The notes below the pieces were generated by a model. It ran no database searches. It saw only the letters and a program-made list of their open reading frames with translations, and was not told the DNA's origin. 64,000 nucleotides of DNA, from assembly GCF_012927125.1 (NCBI RefSeq), contig NZ_JABBFZ010000005.1, forward strand, positions 1-64,000, given 5' to 3'. Position 1 is the first letter of the stretch. Each line of letters starts with the position of its first letter. Of the stretch, positions 44,904 through 53,013 are shown piece by piece. A program made the translations under genes and the position numbers. Origin of the DNA: Paraburkholderia antibiotica (lineage in GTDB: Bacteria > Pseudomonadota > Gammaproteobacteria > Burkholderiales > Burkholderiaceae).

Positions 44904-44938
44904 GGCGAGTCCTGCTGTGCAACACAGCAGGACTCGCC
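44904..44938. terminator. Long perfect hairpin between porin and iclR
   Basis: A 16-bp perfect stem (44904-44919 with 44923-44938) around a CAA loop. No T run follows on either strand, yet its place between two convergent genes fits a terminator or 3'-end protector. Confidence 0.65.
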
Positions 44939-45026
44939 GCTCCACTTAAAAACGCGGTTTGAAGTAAGCGCGTGAAGTAACAGCTATAACGAGCGGCGGC
45001 CGGCGACGGCCACGCTCAACGCGTGT

Positions 45027-45998
45027 TCAATGCGCGGGCACCGGCCGGCGACGCGCCTGCATCGCGGTCGGATCGTCCGAACGCGGACGATAGCTCAGAC
45101 GCTCGGACAGTTCGAGCGCCGCCTGACACACCGAGATAACCAGCGGCTCGCGCTCCGCCGACTCGCCGATATCCGAACGCGGAATCGTGATGGTCAACGC
45201 CGCGGCGATCTTGCCGCTCTGATCGCGCACCGGCGCGCTCACCACCGAAATACCCCGCTCGAACGACGCCTCGCTCACCGCATAGCCGAGCGCCGCGCTC
45301 TCGCGCACCCGGCCGTACAGTTCCTCGACGGTCGCGGGCGTGCGTTCGGTGAAGCGTTCGAGTTGCGGCTCCGGATAAAGCTGGCGCAACTCCTCGAAAC
45401 TCAGATCGCCCATCAGCACCTGGCCATGCACGGTCGCGTGTGCGGGCAGGCGCGTGCCGACGTGCACCTTCACCGAGCTGAACATCGGCTCGTGCGTTTG
45501 AGCCTTCGCGACGAACACCACGTCGCGCTGGTCGCGGATCAACAGATGCGTGCTGAGGCCGGTCGCATCGCGCAGGCGTTCGAGAATCGGCGTGCCGACG
45601 TCGGTCAGTTCGAGCGAGCTCAGATATTCGAAGCCGAGCCGCAGCACCGCGACGCTCAGCCGGAAATAGCGGTCGCCATTGACGCGTTCGAGGAAGCCGA
45701 GCGCTTCGAGCGTCTGCAGCAGACGGAAGGTGGTGGTGCGCGGAATGCCGATCCGCTTCGACAGCTCGGGCGCGCCGAGCACCGGCTCGCGCGCGCTGAA
45801 TTCGGCGAGGATGCGCAGGCCGCGTTCGAGGCCCGGCACCAGATAAGTCGATCCGCTGGCGCTGTCGTCGTCGGCGGCAACGGGTAGCGCTTCGCTCTGC
45901 GCGAGCGACTGCGCCGCTTCGTTCTGCGAAACCGATGCGGCGGCTCCGCGGGGTTTGGCCTGCCTGCGTCTCACTCCTGTCTGCTCTTCTTTTGCCAT
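45027..45998 (-). CDS. IclR-family regulator, second copy
   Basis: 323 residues from ATG 45998. A 48-residue basic/Ala-Ser N-terminus is followed by the winged helix VPGLERGLRILAEFSAREPVLGAPELSKRIGIPRTTTFRLLQTLEALGFL and an IclR effector domain. From residue 50 on it is closely similar to the protein encoded at 38347, with long identical runs such as VAVLRLGFEYLSSLELTD. The pair brackets the aromatic cluster, and either could bind the operator sites at 43380-43420 and 43647-43683. Confidence 0.92.
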   Translation of the reverse strand: MAKEEQTGVRRRQAKPRGAAASVSQNEAAQSLAQSEALPVAADDDSASGSTYLVPGLERGLRILAEFSAREPVLGAPELSKRIGIPRTTTFRLLQTLEALGFLERVNGDRYFRLSVAVLRLGFEYLSSLELTDVGTPILERLRDATGLSTHLLIRDQRDVVFVAKAQTHEPMFSSVKVHVGTRLPAHATVHGQVLMGDLSFEELRQLYPEPQLERFTERTPATVEELYGRVRESAALGYAVSEASFERGISVVSAPVRDQSGKIAAALTITIPRSDIGESAEREPLVISVCQAALELSERLSYRPRSDDPTAMQARRRPVPAH

Positions 45999-46156
45999 CT
46001 TGGCTGCCGTTTTCGTGCGGTTCGTTAGGTCCAGTCCATGATGATAGCGCGAAGCATGCGGCGAATCGGCCACCCGGTGCTATGCTTTGATCCGGCCCGG
46101 CAGCGCGGGCACGGCTGCCGCGCGCTGGCGCCGCTCGAGCGTAGGGAGGCCCCGCC

Positions 46157-46453
46157 ATGTCCGATGCCATCCAGATCCAGGTCGCCGACTCGCATCTTTA
46201 TCCGGGCTGCGCAGTGCGCATCGCGCATCTGCCCGAGCCGGCGGTAGCGCCCGGGCTCGCCGAGGCGCGGGTCGAATTCGCGGACGGCTCCGGCGCGCAC
46301 GCCACCTGCCATCTGCGCGCGCACGACGAACTCGAATTGACCGTCGACCGTTACGCAACGCAAAAGCGTCATCCGGTCGACGCACGGCACTGGCTACTAT
46401 TAGCCGTCGATGCAACGCATCACAGCTGGCGCGTGAAGCGTCGACTTCCTTGA
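46157..46453 (+). CDS. Hypothetical 98-residue protein
   Basis: ATG 46157 with GGGAGG about 8 bases upstream. The protein is beta-rich and mixed in charge (IQIQVADSHLYPGCAVRIAHL ... DELELTVDRYATQKRHPVDARHWLLLAVDA), with no signal peptide or membrane segment. I do not recognise a family. It precedes the phosphoesterase gene by 100 bases on the same strand. Confidence 0.6.
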   Translation: MSDAIQIQVADSHLYPGCAVRIAHLPEPAVAPGLAEARVEFADGSGAHATCHLRAHDELELTVDRYATQKRHPVDARHWLLLAVDATHHSWRVKRRLP

Positions 46454-46552
46454 ACCGCGAGGCCTGCCGGCCTTTTCGAATCGCAACCGGTGTCGCTCGC
46501 GCCGCTGCGGGCGTCGCCGATACGAACGTCATGTCTCCTTCGGAACTCATCG

Positions 46553-48262
46553 ATGACCGACCACGACCCTCACCTGCCGCCGAACCTGGACAACCCCAGC
46601 TCGCTCGATAACGCCGGCGACGCCCCCGACGACCCGGAGCGCCGCCGCGTCCTCACCGGTCTCGCGGCGGTCGGTCTCGGCCTGGCGCTGAGCGGCTGCA
46701 AGACCGACGGCCTCGCCGGTAACGGCGCGCCACGCAGCGCCGCCGACTTGCGGCTGGACGCCGCGCTGCACGATCAGGTGAAGAACATCGTCGTGATCTA
46801 CGCGGAGAATCGCAGCTTCGCGAACCTGTACGGCAACTATCCGGGCGTCCAGCATCCGCTCGACGCGGTCGCCGCCGAGCAATACATCCAGTTCGACCGC
46901 GACGGCAAGACGCCGCTGCCGCGACTGCCGGCGATCTGGGGCGGCCTCGTGCCGCAGGCGCAGGAGGTCGACGGCAAGCGCTACATGATCGGCGAGAAGG
47001 ATCTCGATCATCTGCACAACCGGCCGTTTCGCATCGTCGACGCACACGGCGCGCCGCTGCCGACCGGCGTGATCACGCGCGACCTCGTGCATCGCTTCTA
47101 TCAGAACCAGATGCAGATCAACGCCGGGCGCAACAACCAGTTCGCCGCGTGGGGCGATTCCGGCGGTCTCGTGATGGGGCATTACCGCAATTCGCCGGAT
47201 ACGCTGCGGCTCTGGGGTCTCGCGCAGCAGTACACGCTGTGCGACAACTTCTTCATGGCCGCGTTCGGCGGCTCGTGGCTGAATCACATCTTCCTGATCT
47301 CCGCGCAGGCGCCGTACTACCCGAACATTCAGAACAGCCCGGCGAAGAAGATGGTGTCGGTGGTCGAAGGCGACGATCCGACCGGCACCCGGCTGAAGCT
47401 CGCGCCGAACTCGCCCGCGTCGGCGCTCGACGGTCCGCCGAAATTCGTCCACGACGGCGCATTCACCGCCGACGGCTACGCGGTCAACACGATGGCGCCG
47501 CCGTATCAGCCGAGCAGCGTGCGGCCGGCCGAAGGCGGCGACCCCGCGCTCGCGGATCAGTCCGACCCGCACGTGATGCCGCCGCAGCATTACGCGACGA
47601 TCGGCGACCGGCTGACCGACAAGGGCGTCGACTGGGCGTGGTACAGCGGCGCGTGGCAATTCGCGCTAGAACATCGCGACACCGGCGCGATGCCCGACTT
47701 CCAGTATCACCATCAGCCGTTCAACTACTTCGCCAACTACGCGCCGGGCACCGCCGCGCGCCGCCGCTATCTGCGCGACGGCGGCATGGGCAACGACGCG
47801 TCGACCAATCGCCTGATCGCCGATATCGACGCGGGTCGTCTGCCCACGGTCACGTTCTACAAGCCGCAGGGCGACCTGAACATGCACGCGGGTTACGCGG
47901 ACGTCGCGTCGGGCGACCGCCACATCGCGACGCTGATCGATCACATCCAGCGCGGACCGCAATGGCAGAACACGGTCGTGATCGTCACCGTCGACGAAAA
48001 CGGCGGCTGGTGGGATCACGTCGCGCCGCCCATCGGCGACCGCTGGGGTCCGGGCTCGCGAATTCCCGCGCTGGTGATCTCGCCGCTCGCGAAGAAAGGC
48101 TACGTCGATCACACGGTGTACGACACCAATTCGATTCTGCGTTTCATCAGCCGCGTGCACGGACTCGCGCCGCTCGATGGCGTGGTCGCGCGAGATCAGG
48201 CCTTCGCGAAAAACGGTCTCGCACCGCTCGGCGATCTGACCGCCACACTCGATCTGGCCTGA
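46553..48262 (+). CDS. Acid phosphatase / phospholipase C-type phosphoesterase (PF04185)
   Basis: 569 residues from ATG 46553. After a polar N-terminus, ERRRVLTGLAAVGLGLALSGC looks like a Tat-like signal with a lipobox ending at C49. The phosphoesterase domain opens with IVVIYAENRSFANLYGNYPG, where E-N-R-S-F is the nucleophile/metal region of AcpA and PlcC relatives. Later VDENGGWWDHVAPP supplies metal ligands. Likely a periplasmic or outer-membrane lipoprotein that releases phosphate from esters. Length fits AcpA-type enzymes. Confidence 0.88.
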   Translation: MTDHDPHLPPNLDNPSSLDNAGDAPDDPERRRVLTGLAAVGLGLALSGCKTDGLAGNGAPRSAADLRLDAALHDQVKNIVVIYAENRSFANLYGNYPGVQHPLDAVAAEQYIQFDRDGKTPLPRLPAIWGGLVPQAQEVDGKRYMIGEKDLDHLHNRPFRIVDAHGAPLPTGVITRDLVHRFYQNQMQINAGRNNQFAAWGDSGGLVMGHYRNSPDTLRLWGLAQQYTLCDNFFMAAFGGSWLNHIFLISAQAPYYPNIQNSPAKKMVSVVEGDDPTGTRLKLAPNSPASALDGPPKFVHDGAFTADGYAVNTMAPPYQPSSVRPAEGGDPALADQSDPHVMPPQHYATIGDRLTDKGVDWAWYSGAWQFALEHRDTGAMPDFQYHHQPFNYFANYAPGTAARRRYLRDGGMGNDASTNRLIADIDAGRLPTVTFYKPQGDLNMHAGYADVASGDRHIATLIDHIQRGPQWQNTVVIVTVDENGGWWDHVAPPIGDRWGPGSRIPALVISPLAKKGYVDHTVYDTNSILRFISRVHGLAPLDGVVARDQAFAKNGLAPLGDLTATLDLA

Positions 48263-48295
48263 CCGCTTCGCGCCGAAGTCGGTCGCCCGCGGTCG

Positions 48296-48332
48296 CGGTG
48301 TGCGCGTGCCTTCACGGACCACGCGCACACCG
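48296..48332. terminator. Hairpin after the phosphoesterase gene
   Basis: A 13-bp perfect stem (48296-48308 with 48320-48332) and an 11-base loop, 34 bases after the stop. No T run, so factor-independent termination is uncertain. Confidence 0.45.
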
Positions 48333-48489
48333 CCGATGCCGCCGCGCATCGCAGCAACAGCCATACCTCGGCACGCCCGTTCGATAAAAATATTTTCGTC
48401 CCGCTCGTCATACCTTTGCCTTGCATAACGCACGGCGCCGCCTAGACTGATAAAGCACTTCGCCACTTCGCACTTTGTACGGAACTGAC

Positions 48490-48849
48490 ATGCGACTGAC
48501 CATCCTGATCAACGGTTCCGATCCCACCGTAAGCCATGATTACGCCGTGCTCTGGCTCGACACCGACGAACACCGGTGGTCGAGAGAGGCGCATCAAGGG
48601 ATCGACCTGCCCCCATGGGGAGAGCTGCGCGACCAGAACGGCGTGACCGCCCTCTGCGCGCCTAGCGCCGATGCGCCGCTGTGTACGCTGCGCGGTCTGC
48701 ACGTCGATCGCAAGGAACGGGTGAGCGCCGCGCAAGGCGACGCCGCATGGACCGCGCTGCCAACCCGCAAGCCGACCCACGGCTTCTGGCGTCTGCAGGC
48801 GGTGGACCGTCAGAAGGTCAACGCCGAAAACAGTCTGTTCGGTAATTAG
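48490..48849 (+). CDS. Hypothetical 119-residue protein
   Basis: ATG 48490 (MRLTILINGSDPTVSHDYAVLWLDTDEHRW); the upstream TTG at 48475 is less likely. The protein has a Trp/Asp-rich first half and a central LCTLRGLHVDRKERV. No signal peptide or membrane segment. Family not recognised. Codon use matches the neighbours. Confidence 0.55.
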   Translation: MRLTILINGSDPTVSHDYAVLWLDTDEHRWSREAHQGIDLPPWGELRDQNGVTALCAPSADAPLCTLRGLHVDRKERVSAAQGDAAWTALPTRKPTHGFWRLQAVDRQKVNAENSLFGN

Positions 48850-49236
48850 GTCCTGCACGCTTCGTCGCGCTGTTTTTTTCAGTCGAAACTTCCGGCTCAT
48901 GAGCGAGCGGCCGTTCGCTCATGTCGAGATGTGCGTGCGCGAGCGCACAGATCGGCTCGACGTCGTCGCAACGCTTCAGAACTCCTTAAGCTTGCATGCG
49001 TAGAGTCGGAAGTCCACGCATTCGGGTCGCTGTGAAGCGGCCCATTTTTTTACGCCACGCTTTACGCCACCCCTCACGCTACGCAGCGCGCTTTTCCTCC
49101 GCCGCATTTGTTCCCGCTTTTTCCGCCTGCTTCTTCGACCTGCTTCTTCGCCCTGCTTTTTTAACGCGCATATCGAGATCGCTCGACGCGAGTCGCGACG
49201 CTATACTTGCGCCCCCATCCATCGAACGACCGACAC
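48850..49236. other. Intergenic with one strong inverted repeat
   Basis: 387 bases without a supported gene. It holds a 9-bp perfect inverted repeat (48898-48906 with 48915-48923), extendable to about 12 bp through the centre, which may be a terminator for the gene at 48490. The rest is C/T-rich and probably carries the promoter of the nuclease gene. Confidence 0.5.
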
Positions 49237-49986
49237 ATGAAGAAGTGGCTTGCCTGTCTGTTATTCGCCGTCGCCGCTCATGCGAGCGCGGCATCCTCCT
49301 GTACCCAGTTCACACCGAATGCGCAGTGGCCCGTCCTCACCAATCAGAAGATGGCGCCGAAAACGCGCCTGCTCTGCTATAGCGATTTCACGGTACTGCA
49401 TTCGGGCATCACGCACGGACCGCTGTGGTCGGCCGAGCATTTGACGCGAGCGCACATCGAAGACGCGAAGGACATCACGCGCACCAACAAATTCTTCGAA
49501 GACGCGCGTCTGCCCGACGGCGAAGGCGCGACGCTCGCCGACTACAAGCGCAGCGGTTTCGATCGCGGCCATATGAGCCCGGCGGGTAATCGCTGGAACC
49601 AGCAGGCGATGGCGCAATCGTTCTCGCTCGCGAACGTGGTGCCGCAAAACCGTCAGAACAACCAACGATTGTGGGCACGCATCGAAACCGCTGTGCGCAA
49701 GATCGCGATCTCTTACGACGACACTTATGTCGTCACCGGCCCGCTTTTCAACGGTCAGCAGTTGCAGACCATCGGACCGACGCGCGTATTCGTGCCGACA
49801 CAGTTGTACAAGGTCGTCTATGTGCCGTCACGGCAACTGGCGTTCGCGATCGTGGTCGATAATGTGTCGACCAATCGCTACGACATCCGTACGATTCACG
49901 AACTCGAAGCGATATCGGGTATCCGTTTTCCGGGCATTCCGGAGAACATCAAGGACCAGCGGCCAGGAGGACTGAAAGGTGTTTAA
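49237..49986 (+). CDS. Secreted DNA/RNA non-specific endonuclease (NUC family)
   Basis: 249 residues from ATG 49237. Signal peptide MKKWLACLLFAVAAHASA, then FDRGHMSPAGNRWNQQAMAQSF: D109-R-G-H112 is the beta-beta-alpha-metal catalytic motif of Serratia-type nucleases, with the downstream N in VVPQNRQNNQ as metal ligand. Probably periplasmic or secreted, degrading DNA and RNA. The next gene starts inside its last codons. Confidence 0.93.
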   Translation: MKKWLACLLFAVAAHASAASSCTQFTPNAQWPVLTNQKMAPKTRLLCYSDFTVLHSGITHGPLWSAEHLTRAHIEDAKDITRTNKFFEDARLPDGEGATLADYKRSGFDRGHMSPAGNRWNQQAMAQSFSLANVVPQNRQNNQRLWARIETAVRKIAISYDDTYVVTGPLFNGQQLQTIGPTRVFVPTQLYKVVYVPSRQLAFAIVVDNVSTNRYDIRTIHELEAISGIRFPGIPENIKDQRPGGLKGV

Positions 49987-50239
49987 ACCCTATTCGAACG
50001 ACGACGACGTACTCAACATCCAGGGCGACGCGCTCACGCTCAGCAACGGCACGACGCGCGTCGTGCTGAACGGCGAGCTCGAATTGACGCGCGACCAGCG
50101 CGGCCTGAAGGCGGCGCTCGCACTGAAGGAAGCGGTCGATGCGATCGTCGCGAGTCTGCAGGCGCAAGCGGACTTGCCGGCGAAAGTGAAGGACGAACCG
50201 GATGAGAAACCGGGCGTCGTCAAGAATCCGTTTCAGTGA
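49979..50239 (+). CDS. Small acidic protein overlapping the nuclease gene
   Basis: 86 residues from GTG 49979, which lies inside the nuclease 3' end (8-base overlap), with AGGAGG seven bases upstream. MFKPYSNDDDVLNIQGDALTLSNGTTRVVLNGELELTRDQRGLKAALALKEAVDAIVASLQ is mixed beta/helix, and the tail is charged. No signal peptide. The coupling raises the possibility of a partner or inhibitor of the nuclease, but the family is not recognised. A strong terminator follows. Confidence 0.7.
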   Translation: MFKPYSNDDDVLNIQGDALTLSNGTTRVVLNGELELTRDQRGLKAALALKEAVDAIVASLQAQADLPAKVKDEPDEKPGVVKNPFQ

Positions 50240-50358
50240 CGAGCGGTAGTTTCACTGCTTGATTCACGCGCGAATAACACTTCACTGACAGTCGATTCGC
50301 TGCGGCTTCACCATGCGTTGACCGGTGCATGCATCGGCAAATGCAAAGCATCGTTAAG

Positions 50359-50387
50359 AGGCGGGAGAACTTTTCTCCCGCCTTTTT
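50359..50387 (+). terminator. Terminator after the nuclease pair
   Basis: An 11-bp stem (50359-50369 with 50373-50383) with a CTT loop and a run of Ts. A textbook factor-independent terminator. Confidence 0.92.
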
Positions 50388-50589
50388 CTTTGGCTCTGCC
50401 CGCTTCGCCTTATCCGGCGCGCCGCTCGCGCAATTCGCGCATTCCGACATGTATCAGCGCCGATGCACTAGTTACGTTTTGTCACCAGCACCGCGTCAAC
50501 TGCGGTATTCCGGCCTACGTTAAACCGGCAGCGCTGAAATAATTCAGCCGCGATAAAACGAATCCACCGATTCAACAAGGAGTCACACC

Positions 50590-50985
50590 ATGAAGACGCT
50601 TTTCGCCGCTGTTGCTTCCGCTCTGCTCGTGTCGACCGCATTCGCTCAAACGGCCGCACCGACCGCCGCCCAACCGACGCAAGCCGCACCCGCTGCTCAA
50701 GCCGCGCAGATGCCCGCTGCCGGTCAGGCGAATCTGAAGGCCAGCACCACGGCGCAAGCCGGCGCGACGACCGACAGCGCGGCCACGACCAAAGCGCCCG
50801 CCGAAGCCGCACCGAAAAAGCACGTGAAGAAGACTTCCGCCCATACGAAGAAGACCCACAAGTCCAGCAAGAAGAAAGCCGTCGAGACCAGTGCCGCAAA
50901 GACTAAAACGGAGAGCGCGAAAGAGGCCAGCACTGCCCCGGCAAAAGCCGACGGCGCACAAACCGACGCGACGAAAACGCAATAA
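50590..50985 (+). CDS. Secreted low-complexity Ala/Lys-rich protein
   Basis: 131 residues, ATG after AAGGAG. Signal peptide MKTLFAAVASALLVSTAFAQ, then a Thr/Ala/Pro/Gln-rich region and a Lys/Thr/Ser-rich second half (KKHVKKTSAHTKKTHKSSKKK). No folded domain is expected. Such exported basic proteins are common in Burkholderia; role unknown, perhaps cell-surface or polyanion binding. Confidence 0.75.
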   Translation: MKTLFAAVASALLVSTAFAQTAAPTAAQPTQAAPAAQAAQMPAAGQANLKASTTAQAGATTDSAATTKAPAEAAPKKHVKKTSAHTKKTHKSSKKKAVETSAAKTKTESAKEASTAPAKADGAQTDATKTQ

Positions 50986-51070
50986 CACGTGATCGGTTCC
51001 GGCGCTTACCGGCCAGGCAAATGCTGTTGAAATAAAAGTCTATCGAAGCCGGGTGATGCCGTTCAGGGAG

Positions 51071-51097
51071 GGCGAGTCGTATGACTCGCCTTTTTTT
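51071..51097 (+). terminator. Terminator after the Lys-rich protein gene
   Basis: GGCGAGTC and GACTCGCC form an 8-bp stem with a GTAT loop, followed by seven Ts. Confidence 0.92.
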
Positions 51098-51236
51098 CTT
51101 CATGGCGATTGATGCTTATTCGCGTGCCGTGTCTTTTTACCGACGCAAGCCCGAATTTTTGCACTGTCTTTATTCGCGGACGAGTACGCTCCAACTGTTC
51201 CGACTCACTACCGGCGTCACCTGAACGCCGCCTCAA

Positions 51237-51563
51237 ATGGCTCTCACGCAATCGCTCGACGCGTTCGCATCGCAATCCGCCGGCCAGCAACCGACTCGCC
51301 GCAACAACGTCATTCCGTTTCCGTCGTCACGCGCGCTGCTCGACGTGACGCTGCCGCATCTCCTGTTGAAGACGCTCCTGCACTCGCCGCTCGGCGTGTA
51401 CGTGGTCAGCACGGAAACCGTGCGCGAAGCTGTTCGCGTGCAACTCGACATCGCGCGTGAAGATCTCGATTTCACCTTGCATACGCTGCTCGCGACCTTG
51501 CCTGCCGCGACGATCGGACCGCTCAAGCGTCGGATCAGCAGCCAGTCCACAAGCGCGCGTTAA
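51237..51563 (+). CDS. Hypothetical 108-residue protein
   Basis: ATG 51237, no strong ribosome site. The C-terminal two thirds (LLDVTLPHLLLKTLLHSPLGVYVVSTETVREAVRVQLDIAREDLDFTLHTLLATLP) look helical with regular hydrophobic spacing. No signal peptide. Family not recognised. It is convergent with the Crp/Fnr gene. Confidence 0.55.
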   Translation: MALTQSLDAFASQSAGQQPTRRNNVIPFPSSRALLDVTLPHLLLKTLLHSPLGVYVVSTETVREAVRVQLDIAREDLDFTLHTLLATLPAATIGPLKRRISSQSTSAR

Positions 51564-51594
51564 TTCCGCTTGGGCGGCATCCGGCGGTATCGCT

Positions 51595-52332
51595 TCACAC
51601 GGGCGACATGGGCGACGCGTCGTTCGGCAATTCGGCCAACGCGCGCAGCCGGCCCGCATCGACGATTTCAATCTCCGCGTAGCGCAGCTTCAACGCGCCC
51701 TGCGTCTCGAAGAGCTTGAGCGTCTGATTGATCGTCTGCCGCGACAACGCGAGCAGCATCGCGAGATCTTCCTGCGGCACCTTCAGCACACGCCGCAACG
51801 CGCCGGGTTCGCCATAGCCGCCGGCCATCAGCAATAGGCGTCGCGCGATACGCGGCGCGGCGGGCAGCAGCGCGGCTTCCTCGATCGCTTCGAACGCGAG
51901 ACGCAGCTTGTGCGTGAGCAGCAGACCGAACGCATGCCAGTAAGCCGGATTGCGTTCGAGCAACGTGGCGAGCGCCGCGCGCGGCACATGAAACAGCGCG
52001 GAATCGCGCTCGGCATACGCATCGTGGGTGCGCGGCCGATGGTCGAACAGCGCGATCTCGCCGAACCAGTTCACCGGCTCGATCACCGCGAGCAACGCTT
52101 CCTTGCCCGCCGAACTCGCCGCGCCGATCCGGATCAGACCGTCGAGCACACAGTAGAGGCCGTCGTCGGCATCGCCGCGCGTGAAGAGCCGTTCGCCGGC
52201 CGCAAGTGCTTCCACCCGTCCCGTGTCGAGCAACTGCGTCTGCATTCCAGCAGGGGCCGCGCGAAACCATGCGCTGCGCGCGAGCCGCGCGGCCAGCTCA
52301 TGCGATGAAAAACGCTCGGTGATGGACGGCAT
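51595..52332 (-). CDS. Crp/Fnr-family regulator
   Basis: 245 residues from ATG 52332. An N-terminal cyclic-nucleotide-binding-type barrel (LFTRGDADDGLYCVLDGLIRIG ... GEIALFDHRPRTHDAYAERDS) and a C-terminal HTH_Crp domain (VPQEDLAMLLALSRQTINQTLKLFETQGAL). There is no Fnr-type N-terminal Cys cluster, so it is not an iron-sulphur oxygen sensor. Divergent from the Mpo1-like gene 101 bases away. Confidence 0.92.
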   Translation of the reverse strand: MPSITERFSSHELAARLARSAWFRAAPAGMQTQLLDTGRVEALAAGERLFTRGDADDGLYCVLDGLIRIGAASSAGKEALLAVIEPVNWFGEIALFDHRPRTHDAYAERDSALFHVPRAALATLLERNPAYWHAFGLLLTHKLRLAFEAIEEAALLPAAPRIARRLLLMAGGYGEPGALRRVLKVPQEDLAMLLALSRQTINQTLKLFETQGALKLRYAEIEIVDAGRLRALAELPNDASPMSPV

Positions 52333-52433
52333 ACTGGCGGCGGGGTCGAAGGTTGGCGTGAATTGTCGGGTAGCCGATGGTTTCAAATTCCATCGCCCGC
52401 GATTATGCTGACTTTCACACAGGAGCGGCACTG

Positions 52434-52973
52434 ATGAGAACGCTGACCGAGCAACTGACGCAATACGCGGCCTACCATCGCGACCGGCGCAATATCGCCA
52501 CGCACTTCGTCGGCATTCCGATGATCGTGCTGGCGCTCGCGGTGTTGCTGAGCCGCCCGACGTTCGGCGCCGGCATGTTCCCGGTGAGCCTGTCGCCGGC
52601 GTGGCTGCTGTTCGTCGCGGCGACCGTCTACTATCTCGCGCTCGACGTGCCGCTCGGCGTGATGATGGCCTGCGTGTCGGCGCTGTGCATCGCGTTCGGC
52701 GAGTGGATCGCCGCGCAGACGACGCTCGTGTGGCTCGCCACCGGCATCGGTCTGTTCGTGATCGGCTGGGCGTTCCAGTTCGTCGGCCACGTCGCGTACG
52801 AGCATCGCAAGCCGGCCTTTGTCGACGACGTGATCGGCCTGATGATCGGACCGCTGTTCGTGCTCGCCGAAGCGCTGTTCGGTTTCGGCTGGCGTCCCGA
52901 TCTGCGCGAAGCGATCGACGCGCAAGTGGGGCCGACGCGCATCAACGCGGAACGCAGTGAGGCGCATCGCTGA
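52434..52973 (+). CDS. Mpo1-like (DUF962) membrane protein
   Basis: 179 residues from ATG 52434. TLTEQLTQYAAYHRDRRNIATHFVGIPMIVLAL and WAFQFVGHVAYEHRKPAFVDDVIGLMIGPLFVLAEALF are the two conserved His-containing blocks of the Mpo1/YGL010w family, whose yeast member is an Fe(II) 2-hydroxy-fatty-acid dioxygenase. Four membrane helices. It may oxidise 2-hydroxy fatty acids in the inner membrane; bacterial function is inferred. Confidence 0.88.
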   Translation: MRTLTEQLTQYAAYHRDRRNIATHFVGIPMIVLALAVLLSRPTFGAGMFPVSLSPAWLLFVAATVYYLALDVPLGVMMACVSALCIAFGEWIAAQTTLVWLATGIGLFVIGWAFQFVGHVAYEHRKPAFVDDVIGLMIGPLFVLAEALFGFGWRPDLREAIDAQVGPTRINAERSEAHR

Positions 52974-53013
52974 GCAATGCGGCGTGCGGCCCGATGCTGT
53001 TTTCTGCTTTAAC

